Positions 17,480 through 26,533 are shown, counted from the first letter of the stretch. The stretch: DNA of 64,000 nucleotides from Streptomyces sp. TS71-3 (GCF_018327685.1 NZ_BNEL01000001.1:1612001-1676000); one strand, 5' to 3'. The notes: generated by a model not told the origin, from the letters alone. Translations and numbers: made by a program.

Positions 17480-17934
17480 GCGCCGGCCCATGCCCATGAG
17501 CCTGTCCTGACGCGCCCCGGCGTGGTCGGCTGCGACCGCAGGCGCGACCGCGGCCGGGCGAGCCCGGTCGCAGGGGTGACCACGACCTGGGGGTGTCCAT
17601 GACCGGGCGGGCGAGCCCGTCGCCGGGCCTTGCCGTCGCCTGCCGTGCAACTCCCCGCAACCCCCTCAGGGTCCGGGCACACTTGCGCGCTCAGGGACAG
17701 CGGCGCCTGCCCGTTGACGGCGTGCCAGGTCCGGGGCTGAGCGCGACCGTCCAACGGCAGGCCGAATCCCGGACGAACTGGAAGCATCCCTCTGCGGGAT
17801 GGGGCGTGAACCTGATTGAATCCTCGGTGCACGCGCCCCCTGGATATCTCCCGGGGCGCTGACATTCATCGTGCGGTCGCACGCACGCCACGTGGTCGGC
17901 CGGCGGCCGTGCCAGGGCCAGGTCTGGGGAGAGC
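17480..17934. other. Intergenic region before htrA
   Basis: 455 bp between the anti-sigma factor and the HtrA gene. The sequence at 17560-17640 has degenerate GACCGGGCGGGCGAGCCCG-like repeats. The part nearest htrA (17815-17880) is lower in GC and probably contains the promoter, but no element could be assigned. No gene is supported. Confidence 0.4.
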
Positions 17935-20130
17935 ATGGACGAGGGGAAGCCCGCAAAGCCGAAGTGGTGGAGCCGTCCCCGGCCTGAGGCAGCGGCCACC
18001 GCCCCGACAGCGGGCACACCCGACGCCTCCGGCACGCCTGATGCCTCCAGCACGCCTGACCTCTCCGGCGCGCCCGACACCTCCGATGCCTCGGGTGCGC
18101 CTGATGTCCCCGACGCCTCCGGCTCCTCCGGTCACGGCGGCCCCGGCGCCACGGAGGCCCGAGAGCACGCTCGTGAGCCGCAGGACGGGCCGGACAGTGG
18201 CCACGCGCCCGGAAGCCCGGACTCCGCCGTTCCGCCGCCCACAGAGGCCTCCACGGTCTCCATGGAGAAAGCGGAAGACTCCATACCTCCGAGGGCCCCA
18301 GGAACCGCACCCGGTGGGGCCCTCGCAGCGCCCACGCCCGCCCCCGCCCCCGCTCCCGGCCTCGACGCCTCCGAGGGGCGTCCGCGCCCCCTCCACGACC
18401 CCGACCCCTACGGGACCCCGCCCTACGGCGAGCCAGGCCCCTGGGCGCCCGCGCCGCCCGTACAGCACCCCGCTGCCACACCGGCGCACGGCACCCCCGT
18501 TCCGGGCACCCCCGTGCCGCCCCTGGGAGGCCCGCAGCAGGCCGTCGGGCCTCATGACCGGGGTCCCGCCCCGGACTACGCACAGAGCCACCCCCAGGGC
18601 GCCTATGCGTCGGGCGGCACCCCGGCGCACGGCACACCCACCCCCGGTACCTCCGCGTACGGCGCCCCCGCGCACGGCACCGCCGCACCCGCCGGCTTCC
18701 ACGCCGCGACTCCGCCGGGCGCTCCCCAGCCCCCGGCGGGCACCCCGTACCAGGCGTCCGCGCACCTGTATGCCCACGGCCCCGCGCACCCGTACGCCGA
18801 CGACACCGGCTTCCAGGCGGCCGCCGGACCCGTCCCCGGTGCCCCGGTGCCGGGGCCCGCGGCGTACCCGGCCGGCGGTGGCATGGGAGGCGGTGATGGC
18901 GCGGCGGGCGGTGCCGGCCACTGGCAGCCCTATGACCCGTGGGCCGCGCCGCTGCACCAGACGGGGGCCGCGCCGGCGCGCGGAGGGCGGCGCCGCCCGG
19001 TGGCCGGCGTGCTGGTGGTCGCCCTGCTCGCGGGGCTGCTGGGCGGAGCGCTCGGCTCGTATCTGGAGCGCGACGACGGCGGCACCGACATCGAACTCCC
19101 GCAGGCCGGCGTCGAGTCCAAGAACCGCGACCCGCACAGCGTCGCCGGCATCGCCGCCAGGGCGCTGCCGGGTGTCGTGACCCTGCACGTCCGGGGCGCC
19201 TCGGAACAGGGCACCGGCACCGGCTTCATCCTGGACAAGCGGGGTCATATCCTGACAAACAATCACGTCATAGAGCCGGCCGGGACCACCGGCGACGTCT
19301 CGGTGACGTTCAGCGGGGGCCAGACGGCCAAGGGCACGGTCGTCGGCCACGACACCGGCTACGACCTGGCCGTCGTCAAGGTCTCCCATGTCTCGGGCCT
19401 CACCCCGCTGGCGCTCGGCAACTCCGACAACGTCCAGGTCGGCGACCCGGTGGTGGCCATCGGCGCGCCGTTCGACCTGGCGAACACCGTGACCTCCGGG
19501 ATCATCAGCGCCAAGGAGCGGCCCATCACCACCGCGGGCGAGGGCAAGGGCGACGCGAGCGACGTCAGCTACGTCGACGCCCTCCAGACCGACGCCCCGA
19601 TAAACCCCGGCAATTCGGGCGGGCCGCTGGTCGACGGCGAGGCGCGCGTCATCGGCATCAACAGCGCCATACGCTCCGCCGACGACGGACAGAGCCCGGA
19701 GGGCGGCCAGTCGGGCTCCATAGGCCTCGGCTTCGCCATACCGGTCAACCAGGCCAAGCGGGTGGCCGAGGAGCTCATCAACACCGGCACGGCCACGCAT
19801 CCCGTGATAGGCGTCACACTCGACATGCAGTACACGGGGGACGGTGCCCGGGTCTCGGACCAGGGCAATGACGGCGGTCCGTCGGTGACCGGCGGTGGCG
19901 CCGCCGACAAGGCCGGCATCCGCGCCGGCGACGTCATCACCCGGGTCGACGGCCAGCGCATCCACTCAGGTGAGGAGCTCATCGTGAAGATCCGCGCGCA
20001 CCGTCCCGGCGACCGGCTCGCCCTCACGCTGGAGCGCGGTCTGCCCGTGCACGGCGACGGGCGGGACCCCGAGGGCGAGGGCCAGGAGCGGAAAGTGACG
20101 CTGGTGCTGGGCGCGGCGAAGGGAAACTGA
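17935..20130 (+). CDS. HtrA/DegP-family trypsin-like serine protease with PDZ domain
   Basis: 731 residues; the ATG at 17935 follows GGGGAGAG. Residues 1-345 are cytoplasmic, very rich in Pro/Ala/Gly/Thr, with short repeats (GTPDASGTPDASSTPD near 30; many AHGTP units). A single membrane helix lies near 358-378 (VAGVLVVALLAGLLGGALGSYL). The external protease domain has the catalytic triad H444 (TNNHVIE), D477 (GYDLAVVKV) and S561 (NPGNSGGPLVD). A PDZ domain (about 620-720) follows with AGIRAGDVITRVDGQ. Family members degrade or refold damaged extracytoplasmic proteins. The sigma/anti-sigma pair upstream suggests stress-controlled expression. The N-terminal extension is longer than in most homologues I know. 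Confidence 0.93.
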   Translation: MDEGKPAKPKWWSRPRPEAAATAPTAGTPDASGTPDASSTPDLSGAPDTSDASGAPDVPDASGSSGHGGPGATEAREHAREPQDGPDSGHAPGSPDSAVPPPTEASTVSMEKAEDSIPPRAPGTAPGGALAAPTPAPAPAPGLDASEGRPRPLHDPDPYGTPPYGEPGPWAPAPPVQHPAATPAHGTPVPGTPVPPLGGPQQAVGPHDRGPAPDYAQSHPQGAYASGGTPAHGTPTPGTSAYGAPAHGTAAPAGFHAATPPGAPQPPAGTPYQASAHLYAHGPAHPYADDTGFQAAAGPVPGAPVPGPAAYPAGGGMGGGDGAAGGAGHWQPYDPWAAPLHQTGAAPARGGRRRPVAGVLVVALLAGLLGGALGSYLERDDGGTDIELPQAGVESKNRDPHSVAGIAARALPGVVTLHVRGASEQGTGTGFILDKRGHILTNNHVIEPAGTTGDVSVTFSGGQTAKGTVVGHDTGYDLAVVKVSHVSGLTPLALGNSDNVQVGDPVVAIGAPFDLANTVTSGIISAKERPITTAGEGKGDASDVSYVDALQTDAPINPGNSGGPLVDGEARVIGINSAIRSADDGQSPEGGQSGSIGLGFAIPVNQAKRVAEELINTGTATHPVIGVTLDMQYTGDGARVSDQGNDGGPSVTGGGAADKAGIRAGDVITRVDGQRIHSGEELIVKIRAHRPGDRLALTLERGLPVHGDGRDPEGEGQERKVTLVLGAAKGN

Positions 20131-20301
20131 CGGCGAACACCCCGCGAAAGCCGGAGCCGTCATCAAGGCCGCGGCCCGGGAGAGTACCGGACAGACCGGG
20201 TGGCCGGGTACCGTGGACCAGGTCCGACCACGGACGTCCTGCCACGGAAGAGCGCCGCTGAAGACCTGCCGCGGGCCGAGGACATCGCGAGGAGCTGCAA
20301 G

Positions 20302-20760
20302 GTGTTCAATGACATAGGCCCACTTGAGCTGGTGACGCTCGTCGTCCTCGCCGTACTCGTCTTCGGCCCGGACAAGCTGCCGAAAGTCATTCAGGACGTC
20401 ACGCGCACCATCCGGAAGATCCGCGAGTTCTCCGAGAGCGCCAAGGAGGACATCCGCAGCGAGCTCGGCCCGGAGTTCAAGGACTTCGAGTTCGAGGATC
20501 TCAATCCGAAGACGTTCATCCGCAAGCAGCTCGACAACGACGACCTGGGCCTCAAGGAGCTCCGCAACGGCTTCGACCTGAAGAAGGAGATGGCGGACGT
20601 CACGGACGCCGTGCACGGCCGTGACAGCGACTCCTCGGGCTCCTCGTCCGGCGGCTCCTCCTCGGGCGGTTCGTCGTCGGGTGGCCGGGTCGACATGACG
20701 AAGAAGCCGGAGAAGCCCGCGCCGGGCGACCACCCGCCGTTCGACGCGGACGCGACCTGA
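20302..20760 (+). CDS. tatB: Twin-arginine translocase subunit TatB
   Basis: 152 residues, GTG at 20302 with AGGAG upstream at 20290-20294. The N-terminus FNDIGPLELVTLVVLAVLVFGPDKLPK is the Tat A/B family membrane helix with the FGPDKLP hinge. An amphipathic helix and a long charged cytoplasmic tail follow. The tail ends in Ser/Gly repeats (SSGGSSSGG, about 115-130) and a Lys/Pro-rich end. TatB with TatC recognises twin-arginine signal peptides. The position next to htrA is conserved in Actinobacteria (Rv1224). The stop codon lies in the loop of a hairpin. Confidence 0.93.
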   Translation: MFNDIGPLELVTLVVLAVLVFGPDKLPKVIQDVTRTIRKIREFSESAKEDIRSELGPEFKDFEFEDLNPKTFIRKQLDNDDLGLKELRNGFDLKKEMADVTDAVHGRDSDSSGSSSGGSSSGGSSSGGRVDMTKKPEKPAPGDHPPFDADAT

Positions 20761-20768
20761 CGGTCGCG
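20751..20768 (+). terminator. Short hairpin enclosing the tatB stop codon
   Basis: CGCGACC (20751-20757) pairs with GGTCGCG (20762-20768). The loop TGAC contains the TGA stop. It may act as a terminator or stabilise the mRNA end. Confidence 0.4.
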
Positions 20769-21148
20769 GGACCCGGTTCCAGGCTTTCGCCGACTGTGTT
20801 GCGTGCGGTACGTCGCGTGCCCTTCGGGCGTGGCCCGTGCGGCAGGGGGTGCCCCCCTTGGGCAGTGGCGGGCCCTCCCTTTCGTCGTGGCTCGTCGCGC
20901 AGTTCCCCGCGCCCCTTCCGGTGCGCAGGTCCCGCGCCGCTTGCGGGGCGCTGTTTCCCGTGCCCCTCTGACGCTCGCGGCTACGCCATCCCTGTGGTGC
21001 GCCTCCGCCCACCGGCTGGTTTTCCTTGATCACGGGGGCTGTGTGGCTATTCTGCCTTGTTGGTGTGCGGAGCCGGACGAAACGCGAGAAGGAACGCCCG
21101 AGGGGCGGACCGACCGGTTCCCACTGGAGCGAGGAGGCGCGCGCACAG
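20761..21148. repeat. Intergenic region carrying an inverted copy of the dispersed GGGGCGCGGGGAACTGCGC element
   Basis: 388 bp. The element core appears in reverse orientation at 20897-20915 (GCGCAGTTCCCCGCGCCCC), flanked by degenerate GC-rich sequence similar to other such sites. The stretch from 21020 to 21070 is less GC-rich and may hold the promoter of the next gene. No gene is supported. Confidence 0.6.
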
Positions 21149-21814
21149 ATGGAAACGACGAGCCGTATGGGTGATCAGCCGCCCGGGGCACCGGGCGAGC
21201 CGGGCACGTCCACGGCTGCACCCCGCCTGGTCGACGGGTTCCTCATGGCGCCTTTCCGCTGGTACAGCCTGGACGAGGCGTTCACGGGGCCGCGCTGGCT
21301 GATGCAGGTGGGCACCTCGGCGGACGGTTCGGTCGAGCACGGCTCGATCGGCCACGGTGACGAGCCGTCGGTCCGCAGCGAGGGCGCCGAGGGCGACAGC
21401 AGGGAGCGGTTCGCGGTGGTCGTCACCGTCGGGGCCAGCCCCCACCGGCGCAGCGCGGACGGCTCCGGAGTACTGGAGGCCACGTCCGTCTCCTCCGCGG
21501 CCTGGCTTGCCGGGGTGGGCCTGCTCTCGGTCACCTGGCCGGGGCAGATGGACCACACCCTGCGGGACGACTGGCTGGAGCAGCAGACCGAGACGGCCTG
21601 GGTGCTCGCGGACGACCTGGACGGGCCCGACTGGGCCGTCCTCTCGCTGCCGGTCGACGGGGTCGCGACGCCGTTCCACTACCGCGAGTCCGAGTTCGGC
21701 TGGGTGCTGGCCGGTTCCACCTCCCAGGGCGTGCACCTGGGGGCGTACGGGCGGGGCATGAGCGCGTACGGCGTCGGCTTCTCCGGCGTCAAGGACATCG
21801 CCGCGTACGCCTGA
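21149..21814 (+). CDS. Conserved hypothetical protein (Streptomyces)
   Basis: 221 residues. The ATG at 21149 has GAGGAGG 11 nt upstream; a second ATG seven codons on is possible. The first 25 residues are Gly/Pro-rich. The rest is a globular protein with well-distributed hydrophobics, Trp and Tyr (APFRWYSLDEAFTGPRWLM, FAVVVTVGASPHRRSADGSG, WVLADDLDGPDWAVLSLPVDG, HLGAYGRGMSAYGVGF). No membrane segment, signal peptide or known motif is visible. It converges on mrp across a terminator. I do not recognise a function. Confidence 0.8.
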   Translation: METTSRMGDQPPGAPGEPGTSTAAPRLVDGFLMAPFRWYSLDEAFTGPRWLMQVGTSADGSVEHGSIGHGDEPSVRSEGAEGDSRERFAVVVTVGASPHRRSADGSGVLEATSVSSAAWLAGVGLLSVTWPGQMDHTLRDDWLEQQTETAWVLADDLDGPDWAVLSLPVDGVATPFHYRESEFGWVLAGSTSQGVHLGAYGRGMSAYGVGFSGVKDIAAYA

Positions 21815-21824
21815 CGGGGCGCGG

Positions 21825-21848
21825 GCGGGCGGCGCGCCGGCCGCCCGC
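21825..21848. terminator. Bidirectional terminator
   Basis: GCGGGCGGC (21825-21833) pairs with GCCGCCCGC (21840-21848), 6-nt loop, exactly between the converging ends of the hypothetical gene and mrp. Confidence 0.65.
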
Positions 21849-21855
21849 AGCCGGG

Positions 21856-22989
21856 TCAGAACCTGTTGGCCGGCGTGATCCCCAGCGACATGCCCGCCAG
21901 GCCCCGCTGCCTGCCGCTCAGCTTGCCGGCGATGTCGCGCAGGGCGGCACCGGCGGGGGAGTCCGGGTCGGTGATCACGACCGGCTTGCCCTCGTCGCCG
22001 CCCTCGCGCAGCCGTACGTCGATCGGGATGGCGCCGAGCACGGGCACGGTGGCACCCGTCGCCCTGGTCAGCCCCTCGGCGACCGTCTTGCCGCCGCCGG
22101 TGCCGAAGACGTCGACCATCTCGCCGCAGTGCGGGCAGGGCAGGCCCGACATGTTCTCGACAACGCCCACGATCTTCTGGTGCGTCTGCACGGCGATCGA
22201 GCCGGCCCGCTCGGCGACCTCGGCCGCCGCCTGCTGCGGGGTGGTGACGACCAGGATCTCGGCGTTCGGGACCAGCTGGGCCACGGAGATCGCGATGTCG
22301 CCGGTGCCGGGCGGCAGGTCGAGCAGCAGCACGTCCAGGTCGCCCCAGAACACGTCCGCCAGGAACTGCTGGAGGGCGCGGTGCAGCATCGGGCCGCGCC
22401 AGACCACGGGGGCGTTGCCGGGCGTGAACATGCCGATCGAGATGACTTTCACGCCGTTCGCGGACGGCGGCATGATCATGTTCTCGACCTGGGTGGGCCG
22501 CCCGTCGGTGCCCAGCATGCGCGGGACGCTGTGCCCGTAGATGTCCGCGTCGACCACACCGACCTTGAGGCCGTCGGCCGCCAGCGCCGCCGCGAGGTTG
22601 ACCGTCACCGAGGACTTGCCGACGCCGCCCTTGCCGGACGCGACCGCGTACACCCGGGTGAGGGAGCCCGGCTGGGCGAAGGGGATCTCGCGCTCGGCCT
22701 GGCCGCCGCGGAGCGTGGTCTGGAGCTCGCGGCGCTGCTCGTCGCTCATCACGTCCAGGGAGACGTCGACACCGGTGACACCCTCGACGGCCGAGACCGC
22801 GTCCGTCACGCTCTGCGTGATCGTCTCGCGCATGGGGCAGCCGGAGATCGTGAGGTAGACGGTGACCGCGACGGCGCCGTCCGCGCCGACCTCCACCGAT
22901 TTGACCATCCCCAGGTCGGTGATGGGCCGGTGGATCTCGGGATCGTTCACCGTCGCGAGCGCCTGGCGTACCGCGTCTTCCGTAAGCAT
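21856..22989 (-). CDS. mrp: Mrp/NBP35-family iron-sulfur cluster carrier ATPase
   Basis: 377 residues from the ATG at 22989. The N-terminal DUF59/MIP18 domain (MLTEDAVRQALATVNDPEIHRPI and the Cys of TISGCPMRE) is followed by the P-loop ATPase: deviant Walker A SGKGGVGKSS (about 117-126), VDADIYGHSVPRML, LLLDLPPGTGDI and VENMSGLPCPHCG with the CxxC pair for a bridging Fe-S cluster. Family members assemble and transfer Fe-S clusters to apoproteins. The frame stays open for another 72 codons upstream through three 54-bp repeats, so a longer N-terminus cannot be excluded. No good ribosome-binding site precedes the ATG at 22989 (sequence CCATTTCTTT), although each repeat carries AAAGGA. Confidence 0.93.
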   Translation of the reverse strand: MLTEDAVRQALATVNDPEIHRPITDLGMVKSVEVGADGAVAVTVYLTISGCPMRETITQSVTDAVSAVEGVTGVDVSLDVMSDEQRRELQTTLRGGQAEREIPFAQPGSLTRVYAVASGKGGVGKSSVTVNLAAALAADGLKVGVVDADIYGHSVPRMLGTDGRPTQVENMIMPPSANGVKVISIGMFTPGNAPVVWRGPMLHRALQQFLADVFWGDLDVLLLDLPPGTGDIAISVAQLVPNAEILVVTTPQQAAAEVAERAGSIAVQTHQKIVGVVENMSGLPCPHCGEMVDVFGTGGGKTVAEGLTRATGATVPVLGAIPIDVRLREGGDEGKPVVITDPDSPAGAALRDIAGKLSGRQRGLAGMSLGITPANRF

Positions 22990-22997
22990 AAAGAAAT

Positions 22998-23170
22998 GGT
23001 ACGGCGCCGGAGGCGCATTCCTTTGAGGGTGGTGGTGGGTGACGGGTGGGGGGTACGGCGCCGGAGGCGCATTCCTTTGAGGGTGGTGGTGGGTGACGGG
23101 TGGGGGGTACGGCGCCGGAGGCGCATTCCTTTGAGGGTGGTGGTGGGTGACGGGTGGGGGGTACGGCGCC
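22998..23170. repeat. 54-bp tandem repeat, three full units plus a partial, upstream of mrp
   Basis: Identical units start at 22998, 23052 and 23106, and a fourth breaks off after 23170. Each contains GGCGCCGGAGGCGC (GCGCC-GGA-GGCGC hairpin) and a G/T-rich half. The period is a multiple of three. On the minus strand the units read in frame with mrp as an 18-residue Pro/His-rich repeat (PPPVTHHHPQRNAPPAPY). Confidence 0.92.
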
Positions 23171-23229
23171 GTGGTGGGGTTTCTTGAGGGGCCGCCACGC
23201 CCCACCCAGGGCTGTGAGATGGCTCTCAG

Positions 23230-23880
23230 TCACTGGCGCCGGTCGCCGGCGGTGTCCGCGGACGGTCCCGCGCCGTCGCCGTGCCGGGGCGGGGCGCAGG
23301 CCTCCTCCAGCGTCCTGGCGAGGTCCTCCAGTTCGGACCGTATCCAGTCGCGCGTGGCGACCTCGCCGAGGCCGGTGCGCAGGGCCGCCACCTCGCGGCT
23401 GAGGTACTCGGTGTCCGCGATCGACCGCTCGTTCCGCTTGCGGTCCTGCTCCAGGTTCACCCGGTCGCGGTCGGCCTGCCGGTTCTGCGCCAGCAGGATC
23501 AGCGGCGCCGCGTACGAGGCCTGGAGGGACAGCGCCAGGGTGAGGAAGATGAAGGGGTACTCGTCGAAGCGGGCGGGCTTCGGGGCGAGGATGTTCCAGC
23601 CGATCCAGATGACGACGGTGACCGTCATCCAGACGATGAACCGCCCGGTGCCCAGGAACCGCGCGATCCGCTCCGAGAGCCGGCCGAACGCGTCGGGATC
23701 GTAGTCGGGCAGCAGCCGGCGGCGCGGCGTGAGCGGCTGGTCGAGGCGGGGGCGCGTGGACCGCGGGGTTTCGGTGCGCGGCTCGCGCTCGCGGTCCCGG
23801 AGGTCCCGGTACTCCCGACGGTCCCGGACCTCCCGGTACTCGCGCGGCTCCCGCTCCCTGCGGTCACGCTCGGCCGCCAT
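23230..23880 (-). CDS. DUF1003 domain-containing membrane protein
   Basis: 216 residues. The first 50 are almost only Arg, Glu and Asp (RDRREYRDLRDREREPR), giving a highly charged cytoplasmic head. Two membrane helices follow: FIVWMTVTVVIWIGWNIL (about 82-100) and FIFLTLALSLQASYAAPLILLAQ (about 108-131). The conserved DUF1003 sequence NRQADRDRVNLEQDRKRNERS comes next, then a helical cytoplasmic tail. Family function is unknown. The start overlaps the end of the MgtE-like gene by 17 bp, so they form an operon. A link to cation transport is only suggested by this neighbour and corA. Confidence 0.9.
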   Translation of the reverse strand: MAAERDRREREPREYREVRDRREYRDLRDREREPRTETPRSTRPRLDQPLTPRRRLLPDYDPDAFGRLSERIARFLGTGRFIVWMTVTVVIWIGWNILAPKPARFDEYPFIFLTLALSLQASYAAPLILLAQNRQADRDRVNLEQDRKRNERSIADTEYLSREVAALRTGLGEVATRDWIRSELEDLARTLEEACAPPRHGDGAGPSADTAGDRRQ

Positions 23881-25198
23881 CGGCCACCTCCCCCGACGTC
23901 TGGAACTCCGTCTCCCGCCAGTCCTCCGGCAGCAGGTGGTCCAGGACGTCGTCCACGGTGACGGCGCCGAGCAGGGACCCGCTCTCGTCCACGACGGGCG
24001 CGGCCACCATGTCGTAGGTCGCGAAGAAGCCGGCCACGGCGGGCAGCGCGGTCTCGGGGGCGAGCGCCTGGAGGTCCGTGGCGAGCAGCGAGCCGACCAG
24101 CGAGAACGGCGGGTCGCGCAGCAACTGCTGGAAGTGCACGGTGCCCAGGTACTTGCCGGTCGGCGTCTCGTCGGGGGGCCGGCAGACGTACACCTGGGCG
24201 GCGAGCGCGGGGGACAGGTCGCGGTTGCGGACCCGGGCCAGCGCGTCGGCGACGGTGGCGTCCGGGCGCAGCACGATGGGCTCCGTGGTCATCAGGCCGC
24301 CGGCCGTGCGCTCCTCGTAGGACATCAGCCGCCGCATGCCGGCCGCGTCGGAGGGCTCCATCAGGTCGAGCAGGCGCTCCACGTCGCCCTGGGGCAGCTC
24401 GCCGAGGAGGTCGGCGGCGTCGTCGGGGTCCATCGCCTCCAGGACGTCCGCGGCCCGCTCGTCCTTGAGCTTGCCGAGGATCTCGATCTGGTCGTCCTCG
24501 GGGAGCTCTTCGAGGACGTCGGCGAGGCGGTCGTCGTCTAGGGCCGCGGCGACCTCGGCACGCCGCTTGGGGGAGAGGTGGTGCAGGACGTTCGCCAGGT
24601 CGGCGGGGCGCAGCTGTTCGAACGTGGCGAGGAGGTTCTCGGCGCCCTGGCCCTGCTCCTCCAGGGTGAAGCCGGTGACGGCCGACCACTCCACGGTGAG
24701 CGTCTCGCCCCTGTGCCGCCTGAAGGTGCGGCTCCGGCCCTTGCGCACGAAGGCGCGGTCGATCTCCCAGTCGCGGCGGGCGGGCAACTGCTGGATGGAG
24801 AGGTCGAGGACGGTCACCTCCTCGTCCGTCTCCACCAGGACCACGCGCCGGTCCAGCAGTTCGCCGAAGACGAGCCGCTCGGCGGGGCGCTGCTCGAAGC
24901 GCTGCATGTTCAGCACGCCCGTGATGATCACCTGGCCGGACTCGATGCCGGTGACCCTGGTCATGGGCAGGAAGATGCGGCGCCGGGTGGAGAGTTCGAC
25001 GACCAGGCCGAGGACCCGGGGCGGTCGGCGGGCCGAGGTCTCAAGGCGCATGCCCTCCGCGGTCCGCTCGGTGCGGGGCTCCTGGTTGCGCAGCATGACG
25101 ACCAGGTCCCGGACCCGGCCGACCTGGTCGCCGTTCGGGTCGAAGACGGCGACGCCGGAGAGGTGGGAGACGAAGATCCGGGGGGCGGCTGCGGCCAT
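23864..25198 (-). CDS. MgtE N-domain and CBS-domain protein (magnesium-transporter-like, no channel domain)
   Basis: 444 residues; the ATG at 25198 follows GGAGG. Domains: a PRC-barrel-like N-terminus (FVSHLSGVAVFDPNGDQVGRVRDLVVML, about 8-190 with a second copy); an MgtE intracellular N-domain (about 200-295) with the helical repeat ANVLHHLSPKRRAEVAAAL, LADVLEELPEDDQIEIL, AADVLEAMDPDDAADLL; and paired CBS domains (about 300-430) with GLMTTEPIVLRPDATVADAL. The membrane channel part of MgtE is missing, as in the actinobacterial family around Rv1232c. It may sense Mg2+ or nucleotides and regulate something else. Operonic with DUF1003. Confidence 0.92.
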   Translation of the reverse strand: MAAAAPRIFVSHLSGVAVFDPNGDQVGRVRDLVVMLRNQEPRTERTAEGMRLETSARRPPRVLGLVVELSTRRRIFLPMTRVTGIESGQVIITGVLNMQRFEQRPAERLVFGELLDRRVVLVETDEEVTVLDLSIQQLPARRDWEIDRAFVRKGRSRTFRRHRGETLTVEWSAVTGFTLEEQGQGAENLLATFEQLRPADLANVLHHLSPKRRAEVAAALDDDRLADVLEELPEDDQIEILGKLKDERAADVLEAMDPDDAADLLGELPQGDVERLLDLMEPSDAAGMRRLMSYEERTAGGLMTTEPIVLRPDATVADALARVRNRDLSPALAAQVYVCRPPDETPTGKYLGTVHFQQLLRDPPFSLVGSLLATDLQALAPETALPAVAGFFATYDMVAAPVVDESGSLLGAVTVDDVLDHLLPEDWRETEFQTSGEVADGGRA

Positions 25199-25681
25199 GG
25201 TCCGCGCCTCCTTGGTCGTGCGTGGGTCGAGCGTGGGTCGTGCGTGGCGTCGGCTGGTTCCGGTGCTCCTCGGTGGCGGCGGCCGGTTGGTGCTTCCTGG
25301 GGACGGGCACGGCGGTCCGTGCTCGTGGTGCGGCCGGCGGTCCCGTGCTCGCGGTGGGGTCGGCGATCCCGTACTCGTGAGGGGGCCGGAGGTCCTGTGC
25401 TCGTGGTGGGAGTGGCGATCCGGTGTTCGTGGCGGGGCCGGGGTACGAGTGGGTCCGTCGCGTCGTTTCAATCCGGCAATATGCGGTTCAGGCTAGTCCG
25501 TCCCGGTCGGGTATGCCTCGGTGGGCGGTGCACCGGGACGGGCGGGCGGCGGCGTGGGACTCCGGCCGTCGCGCACATCGGGCACGGGTACGCTGCGGTA
25601 CTGCCGCCGGACGCGTGAGCCGCGTCGATGGCCGACGGCGGCGCCCCTGACCACTTCGGACGAGAGGCAGCCCTCGCCGTG
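25199..25681. repeat. Intergenic region of degenerate GTGCTCGTGGTG-type repeats
   Basis: 483 bp between divergent genes. From 25245 to 25450 there are six or seven imperfect copies of a 25-30-bp unit (CGGTCC-GTGCTCGTGGTGCGGCC-like). The stretch 25460-25500 (CAATCCGGCAATATGCGG) is less GC-rich and probably contains a promoter. No gene is supported. Confidence 0.5.
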
Positions 25682-26431
25682 ATGCCCATTTCCCTGCGCC
25701 GTGCACGTCGATCCGTATCGGTGAGGGCGGTCGCGGTGGGGGCGGCAGTGGCCCTGGCGGGGGTGGGGCTCGCGGGGTGCGGCGGGGACCCGGACGCCGG
25801 TACCAACGGGGAGGGGAAGCTGTCCCCGCAGAAGATCCAGAACGACACCCGCAAGGCCGCGGAGGCCGCCAAGACGGTGCGGCTGTCGGGCACGCTGCTC
25901 AGCAAGGGCGGCACGTACAAGCTGGACATGCGGCTGACGGCGAACGGCGGCATGGGCTCGGTCACCACCAAGGACGGCGTGCTCCAGCTCCTGCGGGTCG
26001 GGGACCACCTCTACCTCAAGGCGGGGTCGTCCTTCTGGCAGGGAAAGGGCGGCAAGGGGGACTCGGCCTCCGGGGTCGCCACGAAGCTCAGCGGCAAGTA
26101 CGTGCGGGTGCCCAAGGGGGACCCCGCCTACCAGCAGCTCAGCGGGTTCACGGACAAGCGTGTCCTGCTGGACGGGGTGCTCGCGCTGCACGGCAAGCTG
26201 GGCAAGGGCGACCACGGCACGACGGACGGCATACGCACGGTGGCGATCTCCGGGGACGGCGGCGACGGCGGCACGCTCAAGGTCTCCCTGGACGGCCACC
26301 CGTGCCCGGTCCGCCTGGAGCGCGCCGGCGGCGCGGGCTCCCTGAAGTTCACGGACTGGGACAAGGAGTTCACCGTTCGGGAGCCGGCGAAGAACGACAC
26401 CGTGGACTACGGCAAGCTCCCCACGTCCTGA
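25682..26431 (+). CDS. Secreted lipoprotein, probably LppX/LprG-like (LolA/LppX fold)
   Basis: 249 residues from the ATG at 25682. A basic lipoprotein signal peptide (RRARRSVSVRAVAVGAAVALAGVGLAGC) contains lipobox LAGC. The mature part has the pattern of actinobacterial LppX/LprAFG lipoproteins: KTVRLSGTLLSKGGTYKLDMRLTANGGMG, VLQLLRVGDHLYLKAG and ALHGKLGKGDHGTTDGIRTVAISGDGG. The family folds as a half-barrel that binds lipids; ligand and role here are not known. It converges with the next minus-strand gene without a clear terminator. Confidence 0.8.
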   Translation: MPISLRRARRSVSVRAVAVGAAVALAGVGLAGCGGDPDAGTNGEGKLSPQKIQNDTRKAAEAAKTVRLSGTLLSKGGTYKLDMRLTANGGMGSVTTKDGVLQLLRVGDHLYLKAGSSFWQGKGGKGDSASGVATKLSGKYVRVPKGDPAYQQLSGFTDKRVLLDGVLALHGKLGKGDHGTTDGIRTVAISGDGGDGGTLKVSLDGHPCPVRLERAGGAGSLKFTDWDKEFTVREPAKNDTVDYGKLPTS

Positions 26432-26533
26432 CGGCCAGGGCCTCTCATCGGGCGCGCGGGGGCGGATCCGGCGCGGTACGGCATGCGAGGGCCCGGGACG
26501 GGTCCTACGGCATCGGCCGCCGCCGCGCGGACA

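Noticed and set aside
22998..23170. CRISPR array
   Set aside because: The 54-bp units are directly adjacent with no variable spacers and no cas genes nearby. It is a tandem repeat.
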